A stretch of 33,704 nt of DNA from Candidatus Omnitrophota bacterium (GTDB lineage Bacteria; Omnitrophota; Gorgyraeia; Zapsychrales; Fredricksoniimonadaceae), in assembly GCA_903901225.1 (NCBI GenBank), contig CAIUQE010000032.1:1-33704 (forward strand), given 5' to 3'. The notes below the pieces were generated by a model that made no database searches, was not told the DNA's origin, and saw nothing but the letters and a program-made list of their open reading frames with translations. Each line of letters starts with the position of its first letter. The first letter of the stretch is position 1. Made by a program: the position numbers and the translations under genes. Shown piece by piece: positions 14,934 to 24,384 of the stretch.

Positions 14934-15713
14934 TTACGCCAACGCCGCTTCAACTGCGCGGACCAGATCCAATGTTGTGGCGTATTCTACCAGATCCGTT
15001 ACGCCTGTCTTCCCCCTCATCCGCTCCCTCACTGGCGTGAGCCGGCTGGAGTCGCCCTTTTCGTAAACTATAAACTTCACTGCCGAAGTCTTGGCCATAT
15101 GATGTGCGCGCTGAACAACAAGGTCCCCGGACACATCCACAAGCCCCAGCTTGATCAGGCCCAGGACCGGAGGATCGATCATCATCAGTTCCAGTACGGC
15201 GGAACCACTTTTGGCGCATGCCACGCGGTAACCGGCGTCCAGAAGTGCCACCGCGATCGGCCCTGACTCGGCAGGATCATTCTCCGCCAAGTACACGTTT
15301 TTTAATAGCTGGCCTATTTTCTGTTCAGGCCCTTCGACAACACATTCTCGTTTCTTGAGAATGATCTCCACTTCACGGACAAAGTCATCAAGGTCAAATG
15401 GCTTGACGATAAAACCATCGATGCTAAACTCCCTGAAAAGATGCTCCAGATCAGATCTTGCGGTCGAAAAAAGCACCGGATAGCGAGGTTTGTCGCCAAA
15501 ATATATCTTGTGATAGAATTCGATCCCTCCCATGTTCGGCATGTTGATATCAAGAACGATCAATGCCGGATTGTACGTCTCCAGCTTCTTTAACCCCTGC
15601 AGCCCGTCTTCTGCCGCCTCAACCTCATATCCCTTCATCTTGAGGATGCGCACAATATTCCCACGAAGGATCTTATCGTCATCAACGATCAAGATCTTTG
15701 CCTTCTGCTCCAT
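14934..15713 (-). CDS. Double receiver-domain response regulator with a degenerate second receiver
   Basis: 259 residues, no DNA-binding output. Receiver 1 (about 1-123) is complete: acidic pocket DDD near residue 11, phosphoacceptor Asp55 in VLDINMP, Ser/Thr in FSTARS and Lys104 in VKPF. Receiver 2 (about 140-259) keeps the fold but the phosphoacceptor position is Lys188 (GLIKLGLVDVSG), so it cannot be phosphorylated. It may act as a docking or constitutively switched module. GGAGG five bases before the ATG at 15713 is preferred over a GTG two codons earlier. It follows the hybrid kinase by 34 bases and is probably its partner. Confidence 0.9.
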   Translation of the reverse strand: MEQKAKILIVDDDKILRGNIVRILKMKGYEVEAAEDGLQGLKKLETYNPALIVLDINMPNMGGIEFYHKIYFGDKPRYPVLFSTARSDLEHLFREFSIDGFIVKPFDLDDFVREVEIILKKRECVVEGPEQKIGQLLKNVYLAENDPAESGPIAVALLDAGYRVACAKSGSAVLELMMIDPPVLGLIKLGLVDVSGDLVVQRAHHMAKTSAVKFIVYEKGDSSRLTPVRERMRGKTGVTDLVEYATTLDLVRAVEAALA

Positions 15714-15747
15714 ATTCACCTCCAGACATTATCTCTCTCGGACCCGT

Positions 15748-16893
15748 TTAAATGTCGGCCACGGCGCCCTGGACCGGCAGAACTACGGTAAAAGTGCTCC
15801 CTTGCTCTGGTCCGCTTTCTGCCCATATTTTCCCCCCCTGCGCCTCGACGACCAACTTGCAAAAGGCAAGCCCCAGGCCGCTTCCCTTCCTTACTTTGGC
15901 ATCTTGAGTTTCCACCTGAATAAATTTATCAAAGATCCTCGTCAAATACCCCTGGGGGATCCCGCGCCCCGAATCTTTGACCCGGACACAAAAATCACTG
16001 TTCTCCTGCCCATAGGACACGTCGACGTCAACCGTACCGCCCGCTGGCACGGCCTGCAGCGCATTCCTGATCAGATCGGCAACAACCCGCCTGATCAGCC
16101 CCTTGTCCGCGGCAATGAACGGCATGGTCCCAGGCGTTCCTAACGTCAATTTCCTGTCTGCGGCATCGGGAGCGCCTCTTATCCCCTCAACTATTTCTGA
16201 CACCATCTGGCAAAGATCAAATTTCACGATCTTGAAGACCATGGCGCCTTCTTCCAGCTTGTTGACATCCAGAACATCGTTGATGATGCCCATGAGATTA
16301 ATGATACCCGTCTGGATATCCAGGGTGATCTCCTCCAGCTCACTCGCCTTGGCGTTCTCTTTGAGCAGTGCCCTGATCAACTGGGCGCCGCTCGCGATCC
16401 CCGAAATACAATTTCGCTGGTCGTGGATGATCATGTGAACAAGCGCCTTCTTTAATCTTTCCGCTTCCTTTAACTGCGCGTAGCTCTTCTCGATCTCATC
16501 ATGATACAGCTTGATCCTCAGCAGCGATTTGACCGTGGCTAAAAGCTCGATCTTATCGAAAGGCTTGGAAATAAACTCATCACACCCCGCATCAAGGGCT
16601 TCGACCCTGTTCTCAACGCCCTGGAGCGAGGTGAGAATAACAACGGGGATGCTCATGAAGGCTTTCTCGGCGCGCAGCTTCCGCAGCACCTCCAATCCCG
16701 ACATCCTGGGCATCATGATGTCCAGAAGGATAATATCCGGTTTTTGGTCTACGACAGCCTCCAACGCCGCCGGCCCGTTCTCCACAAGGATCATTTCATA
16801 GCCCAGGGGGCTTAGTATCGCATCCAGAAGTTCCAGATTCTTTTGCTCATCGTCGACACACAGAACCCTGTATTTATTGGTCTTTTCTGCCAT
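15748..16893 (-). CDS. Receiver-histidine kinase hybrid, cytoplasmic
   Basis: 381 residues without membrane segments. An N-terminal receiver (1-125) has DD14-15, phosphoacceptor Asp58, Thr88 and Lys110. A coiled linker (130-150) leads to the dimerisation helix with His157 in IIHDQRN (more often HDLRN), then an HATPase domain with the N box RNALQAVPAGG, DSGRGIP and GKGSGLGLAF-type G2 box. Since it has no sensor domain, the receiver must take its input from another kinase or partner, placing this protein in a phosphorelay. AGGAGGG precedes the ATG. It is the first gene after dyad promoter P3, about 250 bases downstream of it, followed by the double receiver gene. Confidence 0.93.
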   Translation of the reverse strand: MAEKTNKYRVLCVDDEQKNLELLDAILSPLGYEMILVENGPAALEAVVDQKPDIILLDIMMPRMSGLEVLRKLRAEKAFMSIPVVILTSLQGVENRVEALDAGCDEFISKPFDKIELLATVKSLLRIKLYHDEIEKSYAQLKEAERLKKALVHMIIHDQRNCISGIASGAQLIRALLKENAKASELEEITLDIQTGIINLMGIINDVLDVNKLEEGAMVFKIVKFDLCQMVSEIVEGIRGAPDAADRKLTLGTPGTMPFIAADKGLIRRVVADLIRNALQAVPAGGTVDVDVSYGQENSDFCVRVKDSGRGIPQGYLTRIFDKFIQVETQDAKVRKGSGLGLAFCKLVVEAQGGKIWAESGPEQGSTFTVVLPVQGAVADI

Positions 16894-17147
16894 CCGCCCT
16901 CCTCCATCTCTTGATCTCTTCAGCCTTGTTCAAAACAATCCCTGTGCTCCAAAGATCCTGCACCTTGACGCGCCTTTGTCTTGGGGGGTAAAACACGCCC
17001 GGAGGATCGATCATCTGTCAGAAATACCGTATCCCTCGAGGTTTTTCATGAACTCAAGAGGTTACTGATCACTTATTGCTCCGATATGGCCACAACACGA
17101 AACCATCCATCATCAGGCGACTGTCCTGCCGCTAACCTGACAGCAAT
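16894..17147 (-). other. Long leader of the kinase operon
   Basis: About 250 bases separate the inferred P3 start from the kinase ATG. I see no gene here and no known riboswitch. The length would allow post-transcriptional control. Confidence 0.3.
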
Positions 17148-17195
17148 ATTTTATGGAGGACCATGAAACGAATCAATTGTACCGGGGTATAACAG
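17148..17195 (-). promoter_or_regulatory. Dyad-controlled promoter P3 (copy 3)
   Basis: Dyad arms CAATTGTACC (17174-17183) and GGTATAACAG (17186-17195) surround GG. The -35 TTGATT (17176-17171) overlaps it and the -10 TAAAAT (17153-17148) follows after 17 bases. The dyad centre lies about 43 bases upstream of the inferred start. It drives the kinase, double receiver, Old Yellow Enzyme and VOC genes. Confidence 0.78.
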
Positions 17196-17237
17196 CGGGG
17201 TTAGGAGGTCCTGATGAAAAACACGACCTTCCACAAA

Positions 17238-17334
17238 TAAAAAACCCTTCAGCTTTTGGGCCAAAGGGCATTCTATTCAAAATCGTGTCCGGCAAGGGTC
17301 TTTAAATGGCCCCGGGAACGATCGCTTCCGGGAC
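17238..17334 (-). ncRNA. Conserved structured 3'-UTR RNA element, copy A
   Basis: On the minus strand: a variable GC-rich hairpin (17332-17311, CCCGGAA with TTCCCGGG), a middle stem formed by ATTTAAA (17307-17301) and TTTTGAAT (17282-17275), and a terminator hairpin CCCTT/AAGGG (17268-17245) running into TTTTTT. The core is about 75-80% identical to 24385-24495. It lies downstream of the BrnTA genes and could be their 3' UTR or a separate small RNA. No known family was recognised. Confidence 0.55.
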
Positions 17335-17472
17335 ATATTTCTTTTTCTCATAGCTTTGGCAAAAACAAAAAAACGGAAGGCTTGCCTGCTTCATTAGACG
17401 CGCCGCGTAAGGATTCTTGCGACCTTTCATTTTTGAAAAATTATACTTTGATCTCATTATCAGCACACAGCC
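17335..17472 (-). other. BrnA 3' untranslated stretch
   Basis: About 140 AT-rich bases link the BrnA stop codon to RNA element A. No gene is visible. A promoter for a separate small RNA could lie here but none is convincing. Confidence 0.25.
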
Positions 17473-17748
17473 TTAATGAACCGTCAACTCTTGCTTCAAA
17501 CGATCCGCCAAGAATGTCTTCAACAATGATTGATAAGGCACGTCCCGCTTATTAGCCAGAACACGCATCTGATCTACCATGGAAACAGGGAGCCTTAGAG
17601 AAATACTCTTGCAGGTCGGTTTTAAATTCGGAAACATAACCCTCTTGGCCTTAGACCAATCAACATACTCAGTTGAATCATGGGTCATCCAAAACTTGCG
17701 CTCTTCTCGCTCGCTCTTAAATCTAGGAATTGTTTTTAAATTTTTCAT
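17473..17748 (-). CDS. brnA: BrnA-type antitoxin with ribbon-helix-helix end
   Basis: 91 residues. The N-terminal half (FKSEREERKFWMTHDSTEYVDWSKAK) is the BrnA/CopG-type toxin-binding part. The C-terminal SISLRLPVSMVDQMRVLANKRDVPYQSLLKTFLADRL is a ribbon-helix-helix DNA-binding domain. It neutralises BrnT and represses the operon. Its start overlaps the end of brnT by 26 bases, the usual toxin-first BrnTA order. Confidence 0.88.
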   Translation of the reverse strand: MKNLKTIPRFKSEREERKFWMTHDSTEYVDWSKAKRVMFPNLKPTCKSISLRLPVSMVDQMRVLANKRDVPYQSLLKTFLADRLKQELTVH

Positions 17749-18037
17749 GATCGACCCTCTCTTTCTTATTCATATCTCTGGCCGAAATAATCCGAACCAA
17801 ATTCTTTCGCACTGTAAAAACGATAAATAACACTCTCCCTGCATCCGTATAACCTAATGCCCGATATCTCGCTTCTTCCTGGGAATGCCCGATATCCATA
17901 ACCAGTAAAAGAGGCTGGTTTGAAAACACCTGTTCAGCTTCCCCCTCAGACACATGATGCTTCAGCCAACTTTTAAGGCTGTTGCCTTTGTCCCATTGAA
18001 AACCTTCACAACTGTTTAAAATCTGCCCGATATCCAT
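17723..18037 (-). CDS. brnT: BrnT-type ribonuclease toxin
   Basis: 104 residues, slightly longer than typical BrnT (about 90-95). The RelE-like fold is indicated by WDKGNSLKSWLKHHVS (compare the family WDxxKxxxNxxKHxV), the central EARYRALGYTDAGRVLFIVFTVR and the closing VRIISARDMNKKERV, where the conserved ISAR motif contributes catalytic Arg. It cleaves mRNA under stress. There is no Shine-Dalgarno before the ATG at 18037, and the promoter predicts a start site only one to three bases upstream, so translation is probably leaderless. Confidence 0.88.
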   Translation of the reverse strand: MDIGQILNSCEGFQWDKGNSLKSWLKHHVSEGEAEQVFSNQPLLLVMDIGHSQEEARYRALGYTDAGRVLFIVFTVRKNLVRIISARDMNKKERVDHEKFKNNS

Positions 18038-18045
18038 GCGCTATA

Positions 18046-18074
18046 TGTATATCACCATAGTATACAGATGTCAA
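18046..18074 (-). promoter_or_regulatory. Promoter and operator of brnTA
   Basis: TTGACA (18074-18069), 17 bases and TATACA (18051-18046) form a near-consensus promoter. An inverted repeat TGTATA/TATACA with a 9-base centre (18046-18066) spans the spacer and -10, the likely BrnA operator. The predicted transcription start falls at about 18039, next to the ATG at 18037. Confidence 0.75.
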
Positions 18075-18130
18075 CCCGACCGCTGAGTTCAAGGAGGAAA
18101 TTCCAACCCATAGCGCCTTCTTGAAAGACA

Positions 18131-18985
18131 TCACTGCCGAACACATTCTAATTTGATAAAAACGCCCCACCGCTCCGCCCAGCCGTTCAAATGATCCGCG
18201 CCATCAACCTCGGTTAAGCTCTGCCGGGAATCATCGCCTTCTGCGTCCAGAAACGCTTCCGTAACGGCCCTGGTCACAACCGCGTCCCGCCGGCCGATAA
18301 AATGCCGCTGGGGAATACCCTTAACTGCCAGTGCGACGGCCATAGGATCAAGCGAACCTGTCAATGGACTTAAATGATGCAGGCGCGTGAACACCTCCGG
18401 CGCGAGATTGCCGGCCACAGTCCTTAAAGCGATAACATCATTCCTGCGCGCTGCCACCAACACGGCCACGGCCGCGCCACCCGAATATCCGACCAAAGAT
18501 ACTTTGCCGGCACCCGACGAGAGTTTAACCTGATCGATCGCCGCGTTCGTGGACTGGATCACTTCTTCGCTATATCGTTTCGATGTCCAATATGCCTGAT
18601 CAACCTGCGGGCTTGCGTCCGCAAGAAACTGCCCCGGGCGGGCCAGATATAAAACATGGGGAGACTGGTCCTCACTGGCCAGAAAGAACGCCAGCGGATG
18701 CCTGGGCGTCGGGTCATCTGAAGGCATCGTGCGCGAAGACCAGGCATAGCCATCACCTTCAATGTACACCACCAAAGTGTCCGATGCTCCTGCCGACTTA
18801 TGATAGGCGGTCAAAACAAAAGGCGGCGCGAAGAGGTATTGTTTCTTAAAACCCTCCCGCACCGCCGCCTGAAACATATCATCCCGACTGACCACCGGCA
18901 TCTCAACCGTGGCACAGCCAGTCAACGCGATCACCGCCATAACCCCGGCGATGAACTTTAATGTTTTAGAACTTGTACGCCACAT
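18131..18985 (-). CDS. Lipoprotein alpha/beta hydrolase
   Basis: 284 residues. The signal peptide ends in the lipobox LTGC with lipidated Cys24, so it is anchored in an envelope membrane. The hydrolase triad is readable: nucleophile Ser168 in GYSGG, Asp234 in GRRDAVV and His265 in GADHLNGW. YIEGDGYAW (about 74-82) probably forms the oxyanion region. The substrate is unknown; esterase or lipase-like activity is likely. Its start overlaps the autotransporter stop by 20 bases, so the two are cotranscribed and possibly coupled. Confidence 0.88.
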   Translation of the reverse strand: MWRTSSKTLKFIAGVMAVIALTGCATVEMPVVSRDDMFQAAVREGFKKQYLFAPPFVLTAYHKSAGASDTLVVYIEGDGYAWSSRTMPSDDPTPRHPLAFFLASEDQSPHVLYLARPGQFLADASPQVDQAYWTSKRYSEEVIQSTNAAIDQVKLSSGAGKVSLVGYSGGAAVAVLVAARRNDVIALRTVAGNLAPEVFTRLHHLSPLTGSLDPMAVALAVKGIPQRHFIGRRDAVVTRAVTEAFLDAEGDDSRQSLTEVDGADHLNGWAERWGVFIKLECVRQ

Positions 18986-21900
18986 TCAAGAATCCTGTAT
19001 GCGCATAATAATCCTGACGAACCTCAAGGTCATACCGCAAGGACAAGGTCACGTTCTTTTTAGTGGCCAGGGTCAGGGATGTACCCACATTGGCGCCGGA
19101 CCGGGCAGGCTTATATCCCTCAACAGCAAAGGCCGTACCGCCGCCCGCGAATGAAGCGACCATGCCCTGCCTGTCAGCGATAATATCATACAAATACTTC
19201 GCGTGGATCTCGGGTGTTATTTTCCCAAACGAGCACTCTTTGCCGGTCTCAAGCTTTCCGCCGAAACCAGAGCGCAGATTGTCATAATCCTGCGCGTTAA
19301 CATTAAGATCCAACGCGCCGGCATCCGCCTCGGAATACTTCGGCACATGCAAGCGGCTGTACGATAACGACGCCAGCGGCATCAAGACCGCCTTCTTGCC
19401 CAGCCTGATCCCGTAGCCCGTCTCCAGCGACGCGCCGAACAGATGCCCGCGGTAACGCGCGTTGGCGATGCGGTTATCCGAAGAACTGATATGGATCTCG
19501 CGCGAACCGCCATAGATGCTGTAGTTATAAGACAACGCGCCGTTCCAATACCACGGGCTTGTCACCGGCTTGTACCCGCCGTACAAAGACGCCTGCGTCG
19601 TATCGATATTCGTGCGGGACGCATTGTCCTTGCCGCGCACCCAGCTCTGCGAATTGCCCAACGCCAAACCGGCCTTAAAACTATCAGACAGGTCTTTTTC
19701 AATCCCAATTGCCCCGCCGCCGTTGGAGATGTTATACCCCTGGCTGGTGCCTCTGGGGCCCTGATGCGCGGATGTGCCAAACGCCTTGAACCATGTGGCA
19801 TACGGGTTAGGCTGGTCGCCGGCAGACATGCCGGTTTGCGGCGCGGCATGGCCCAGCGCCACCTCCGATACGCCGCCCAGATGATCCATCTGCACGCCAA
19901 CGAACTGCTCCAGCAAGGTCACCGGGACCTGCGGATTAAAACCACTGATGTCAGGGAGCATGGTGTTGAGCGCGGCTGCGGTTTGCGCGCTGGTAAGGCC
20001 GTCAAGGATGTTAAGCACCGTTGTCATATCGCTTGACGGATTTGTGATATTATCCAAAACCGTTGCGATCGCTTTGGAGTCCGGGGTCGTCGCGGCCGGC
20101 GCGTATCCCGTTGATTCACGGTTCGCGGTCACAACAAGATCATTGTTCAAAACTGACGCCAGAAAACTCACTTTAGAATTGCTCGAATTGACCGTCGGCG
20201 ATGTTCCGGCTCCCGCCAGCGTTATGCCTGCCGACCCGGTGTCGATGATCTTCAAAACCGCGTTGCTCGGGATAAAGCCTCCGACAGTCACATAAACGCT
20301 GCTGCCGGAATTCACCACCGCGACACCCGGCGTTGTTATCTTGCCGTGATCGGTGGAAGAATTCGCGGTCAGCTTTAGTGTTGAACCGGAATTCTGCGTG
20401 TAAACGCCACCGATCGTCGTATTGGTTGTCCCAAGGTCAACGGTGGCGCTGTTGGTCACCGGGCCGGAACCAAACGCATTGGCATTCCCGACCAGGACCG
20501 TCCCCGCGTTGATCATCGTCGTCCCGGCATAAACATTCGCCGCGGCAAGCTCAAGTATCCCGCTGCCGGCTTTAGTAAATCCGCCGGTCCCCAGGGCTCC
20601 CGTTTGAAACGCATTCGCAAAAGTCACATTATTCGCCTGGATATCCAGTGACGCCGTAACACCGTCATCTATCTTGATACGGCCGGATAGATCCTGAACA
20701 TTCCCCGTGGCCCATTGCAGGGTCGAATTAGCCTTAAATTCAACCACGCCGCTGCTTCCAAGAGAACCATTGGCAAAGCTTAACGAACCAGCGTTAAGGG
20801 CCGTCCCCCCCGAATAACTGTTGGTCCCGCTCAAGGACAACGCGCCTGAGCCTGCCTTGCTCAGCGCAAGCACTTTGCCGGAACCTCCGTCCTGCAGCGT
20901 CCCCCAGAAGGCCGACGACAAGTTATCCGCGCCCGCTGTTAACGTGGCTGTTCCCGTCGCGTTATTCGTGACAGTTCCCGCGGTTCCGATAAGTGAACCT
21001 ATTGTTTCATGATGAGCGTTCATATCCAGGATGCCGCCATTAAGCGTCACCTTGCCACCATCCCATAGTTGTTTGTCGTCGGTCCCGTTCAATTTGACCG
21101 TGCCGGCGTTAACGATCAGGTCCGCAAGCGCGTTGATCGTAGTTTTTTCAAGGGAGAGCGTCCCGGCGTCCACTGTGGCCGACAGAGCATAATTGTCCGC
21201 GTTGCCGCTCAGGATAAGGGTCCCGGCGCCGGTCTTGTCGATCAAATTATTAGGATACCCGGGGCCGCACGTAATGGCTCCCGAAAGCGTAAGGGATGTT
21301 GCCACATTGACCGTACTGGTCCCGGTCACGTCAATGGCACCGGAAATGCTGTTAGTGCCGGCACTCGACGAAAGGGCACTGCCATCAGCCAGCGTGACCG
21401 CCTCATTACCAACGTCAAAAGTCCCGTTCAAGTCCAGGGTCGCGCCATTCGCCACAGAAACACCGCCCGCCGTTGTTCCAAGCCCCGTCGCGGATGTGAT
21501 CGTCAGCTTGCCGGCATTGATACTCGTGGCTCCCGCGTAGCTGTTATTACCGGCAAGTGTCAGCGTACCTGTCCCGCTCTTGGTCAGGCCGCCATTGCTC
21601 ACAACTCCGTCAAATTCCGCATCACTGGCTGTCGTCAGGATACGGGTCGCGCCACCGAGGTTCGTAGCCGCGCTGAAGGTCAACTTGCCAGTATTAGTCG
21701 CATCGCCCAAAGCAACATTCCCGCCGAAAGTGACGGCATTCAAGATCGTCCGGGCCGTGGCGCTGTCCGAGGAGATCGTTCCTCCGTTGAGAGCCAAAGC
21801 GCCTGTACCGACAGCACTGCTTGTAACCGAACCAACAGCGCCAACACTATTCACGCCGATCTGCAGTGTCCCGGTGTTCAGCGTTGTCGTCCCGCTATAG

Positions 21901-24194
21901 GTATTCGGGCCGGAAAGTTTCAAAATGCCCGTACCGGTTTTAGTAAGAGACCCGTTACTGATAATACCCGAGATCGCCGTATTCCCGGTCCCGTCCACCG
22001 TCAAGAGGAGCGCCCCGTTATTCACATTCCCGGCAACCGTCAAGAGATTGCTGCTGTTGTTCAACCATGTCTGTGCTCCGCCCAGCAAAACATTGCTGTT
22101 GAGCGTCAGCATGCCGGCGCCGCTGTTCATCGTGATGCCGCTGGCACCGTTGATCGTCAGCGTATTCCCGCTGATACTGACAGCGTTATTGGCCGTGCCG
22201 CCATCCATGGTCAGGCTGTTGATCGTAAAGTCCTGACCCATATTCGTTGCGAAAGCTCCCGCTCCGGTAGCATAAAAATGAACATCCGTGATCACACCGG
22301 GGATCAAGCCGGTATCGACACCGCCGCCGGATGTCGTCGTCCAGTTGGTACTGCCGGCAACATTGGTGTTCCACAGTTCTGAACCCTGAGTATCTTTCCA
22401 ATACGCCGTGGCCGGGGCACCCACCGCGGCCGTATAAGTCAACTGAAGGTTATTGCCGGAAGTCGTGATACCAAAAACTCCCGGTGATACGGATCCACTA
22501 ATACTGTTATTGTTGGTGAAGGCCGAACTATCCAGTGTAAACTTGTTGGCCGCGAAACCCGTGATCCCCGCTGTTGCGCTGGCTATCGTCCAGGTATAGG
22601 GCAAATATTTATTAAAATTCGGAACAACTCCCACAGCATTGAGAAGCGTCAAACCCGTCATATCGATCGCAAATCGACTGCCCGACGTCGCGGTGATATC
22701 CAGGGCACCCGTAATAACCAGAGCATCCCAATTGGTTCCCTGGGCTCCCGTGGCATTATTGATCTCCCAGATATAGGCGCCACCCGGGGCAAAAGTCACT
22801 GTCCCAACACTTGAGAGAGTTCCCGGACTATTGCCTGGCGAAAGATTACCATTAACGGTTAACGCGCCAGTAGTTCCGGTGCCTTTGATAGTAGCGCCGG
22901 ATTGAACGGTGGTAAGAGAACTGGTGCGAATATCCCCATTAACAGCGAGGATACCCGAACTAACGGTCGTAGCCCCTGCATAAGTTTCAGTGTTAGAAAG
23001 CGTAAGGGCCCCCGTACCGGTTTTAGTCAAGGAACCTCCCGGGCTCGTCAGTCCGGTGGCCCAGGCCACATTCTGACCGTTTGTGTCCACATTGTATTGC
23101 TGGCTGGCCGCCGTACTGAAACGCCCGGAATAATCATTTTGGTTCGAGGCAGAGTATTGCAATATGCCACCATTGAGGACAATAGAACCAGGATTAGCCG
23201 CCACTGATTGTCCAAGCGGCCCGGAAGTGCCCGCAACCTCCGCCACACCAAGATTTAACGTGCCGGCATTGAGCATGGTAACCCCGGTGTAGGCGTTAGC
23301 TTGACCAAGCGTAAGTGTATTGGCGCCGAGTTTGGTCAGGCCAAGGGCGGGGCCAAAGTTCGCCGTCGTGAAGGCGACCCATTGCGTAAGGCCGCCGTTC
23401 GTGGTATCAAGGGCGAGAGCGCCGCTCGTCATGGTGGCATTCGTCAAAAGAGTATCCACTTCACCCGTGGTCCATCCGCCACCGCCCACCCGCACACCGA
23501 CAGTGCCTCCGCTAAAAACTACTTTTCCGGCGCTGCCATAACCCGGCAGGGCTGCCGCCTTGGTCGTCAGTAAAGTCCCGGCCGTGATTGTCGTCGTGCC
23601 AGTGTAGGTGTTCGTGCCGGAAAGCGTCAACGTCCCCGCGTCCGTCTTGGCCAGATCGCCAGCTCCACCCCCAAGAACACCGTTGAGCGCAGTGTCACCC
23701 GAGCCGGCCACTGTCAGCAAATTAGCGCCGTTGGCAATATTATTAACTATCGTCAGGATGTTCGAGGAATTGTTCGTCCAGGCCTGCGCGCCGGCAAGTG
23801 TGATGTTCAAAGGTTGGTCCGACCAGCCGATGGTCACCGCGCCCGCGCCGGCATCCACCGTGATACCGCCTGTGCCAATCGACAAGTTCCGCGTGGGCGA
23901 ACTGTTAGAGTCGATCAGTGTCGTCCCTGTGTTCTTGATGGTCATCCCCGCGACGGCATAATTTCCCCAAAGTTGAGGGCCCGTCCAACCGTTCACAGCG
24001 GATTGATTGAAAACCGCCATGTCTGCCACATCTGGAAAACCCGCGCCCGCGCCACCTGAGACTGGATTGAAGGACCAACCCGTTTCCCAGTGTATCGTGC
24101 TGGCGGTATTCCAGTAATAGGTTGCTGCAAATGCAGGCGTAACGGGTGAAAAGATAAGCGCTAAGATCGCAAGAATAGGAATAATTTTCTTCAC
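18966..24194 (-). CDS. Type V autotransporter with PATR beta-helix repeats
   Basis: About 1742 residues. The start is set at GTG 24194 because TAGGAG lies seven bases upstream; an ATG ten codons earlier lacks one. A signal peptide (VKKIIPILAILALIFSPVTPAFA) precedes a passenger of about 1400 residues. The passenger is built from repeats of the type LTKTGTGTLTLSGTNTYTG followed by TTTINAGTL, the passenger-associated transport repeat (PATR), predicting a long beta-helix exported to the surface. The last 280 residues form the outer-membrane barrel, ending in Phe (NVAYKF). There are no protease motifs. The DNA repeats make this the most repetitive part of the window. Function is likely adhesive or structural, which is inference. 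Confidence 0.93.
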   Translation of the reverse strand: MKKIIPILAILALIFSPVTPAFAATYYWNTASTIHWETGWSFNPVSGGAGAGFPDVADMAVFNQSAVNGWTGPQLWGNYAVAGMTIKNTGTTLIDSNSSPTRNLSIGTGGITVDAGAGAVTIGWSDQPLNITLAGAQAWTNNSSNILTIVNNIANGANLLTVAGSGDTALNGVLGGGAGDLAKTDAGTLTLSGTNTYTGTTTITAGTLLTTKAAALPGYGSAGKVVFSGGTVGVRVGGGGWTTGEVDTLLTNATMTSGALALDTTNGGLTQWVAFTTANFGPALGLTKLGANTLTLGQANAYTGVTMLNAGTLNLGVAEVAGTSGPLGQSVAANPGSIVLNGGILQYSASNQNDYSGRFSTAASQQYNVDTNGQNVAWATGLTSPGGSLTKTGTGALTLSNTETYAGATTVSSGILAVNGDIRTSSLTTVQSGATIKGTGTTGALTVNGNLSPGNSPGTLSSVGTVTFAPGGAYIWEINNATGAQGTNWDALVITGALDITATSGSRFAIDMTGLTLLNAVGVVPNFNKYLPYTWTIASATAGITGFAANKFTLDSSAFTNNNSISGSVSPGVFGITTSGNNLQLTYTAAVGAPATAYWKDTQGSELWNTNVAGSTNWTTTSGGGVDTGLIPGVITDVHFYATGAGAFATNMGQDFTINSLTMDGGTANNAVSISGNTLTINGASGITMNSGAGMLTLNSNVLLGGAQTWLNNSSNLLTVAGNVNNGALLLTVDGTGNTAISGIISNGSLTKTGTGILKLSGPNTYSGTTTLNTGTLQIGVNSVGAVGSVTSSAVGTGALALNGGTISSDSATARTILNAVTFGGNVALGDATNTGKLTFSAATNLGGATRILTTASDAEFDGVVSNGGLTKSGTGTLTLAGNNSYAGATSINAGKLTITSATGLGTTAGGVSVANGATLDLNGTFDVGNEAVTLADGSALSSSAGTNSISGAIDVTGTSTVNVATSLTLSGAITCGPGYPNNLIDKTGAGTLILSGNADNYALSATVDAGTLSLEKTTINALADLIVNAGTVKLNGTDDKQLWDGGKVTLNGGILDMNAHHETIGSLIGTAGTVTNNATGTATLTAGADNLSSAFWGTLQDGGSGKVLALSKAGSGALSLSGTNSYSGGTALNAGSLSFANGSLGSSGVVEFKANSTLQWATGNVQDLSGRIKIDDGVTASLDIQANNVTFANAFQTGALGTGGFTKAGSGILELAAANVYAGTTMINAGTVLVGNANAFGSGPVTNSATVDLGTTNTTIGGVYTQNSGSTLKLTANSSTDHGKITTPGVAVVNSGSSVYVTVGGFIPSNAVLKIIDTGSAGITLAGAGTSPTVNSSNSKVSFLASVLNNDLVVTANRESTGYAPAATTPDSKAIATVLDNITNPSSDMTTVLNILDGLTSAQTAAALNTMLPDISGFNPQVPVTLLEQFVGVQMDHLGGVSEVALGHAAPQTGMSAGDQPNPYATWFKAFGTSAHQGPRGTSQGYNISNGGGAIGIEKDLSDSFKAGLALGNSQSWVRGKDNASRTNIDTTQASLYGGYKPVTSPWYWNGALSYNYSIYGGSREIHISSSDNRIANARYRGHLFGASLETGYGIRLGKKAVLMPLASLSYSRLHVPKYSEADAGALDLNVNAQDYDNLRSGFGGKLETGKECSFGKITPEIHAKYLYDIIADRQGMVASFAGGGTAFAVEGYKPARSGANVGTSLTLATKKNVTLSLRYDLEVRQDYYAHTGFLNVAYKF

Positions 24195-24224
24195 GGGATT
24201 TCTCCTATTAGACAACAGGCTCAC

Positions 24225-24384
24225 TATTTAATTTTTGTACATTTAGCTTAACAGGTAAGTCGCCATGTTATTGGGCATATCTTTTGTCACCTTTTATTTA
24301 TTCAATAAAATCCCTGCTCCTGTTGCGCATCCGGCCTTGCCTTATCCAACCCGCCAAAACTGACGCACCTGCATACACGACAAC
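24225..24384 (-). other. Autotransporter upstream region
   Basis: About 160 bases between the terminator of RNA element B and the autotransporter. A minute frame of ten codons (ATG at about 24283, MPNNMATYLLS-like) with AAAGG upstream ends shortly before the gene and might be a leader peptide. No strong -35/-10 pair is visible. Confidence 0.25.

Noticed and set aside
21069-22382. 437-codon plus-strand frame opposite the autotransporter
   Set aside because: Antisense shadow of PATR repeats; the repetitive composition explains the long open frame.
18966-24194. Repeats in the autotransporter as a minisatellite or CRISPR
   Set aside because: The periodicity follows the protein-level PATR repeat in frame; DNA units are diverged and variable in length.
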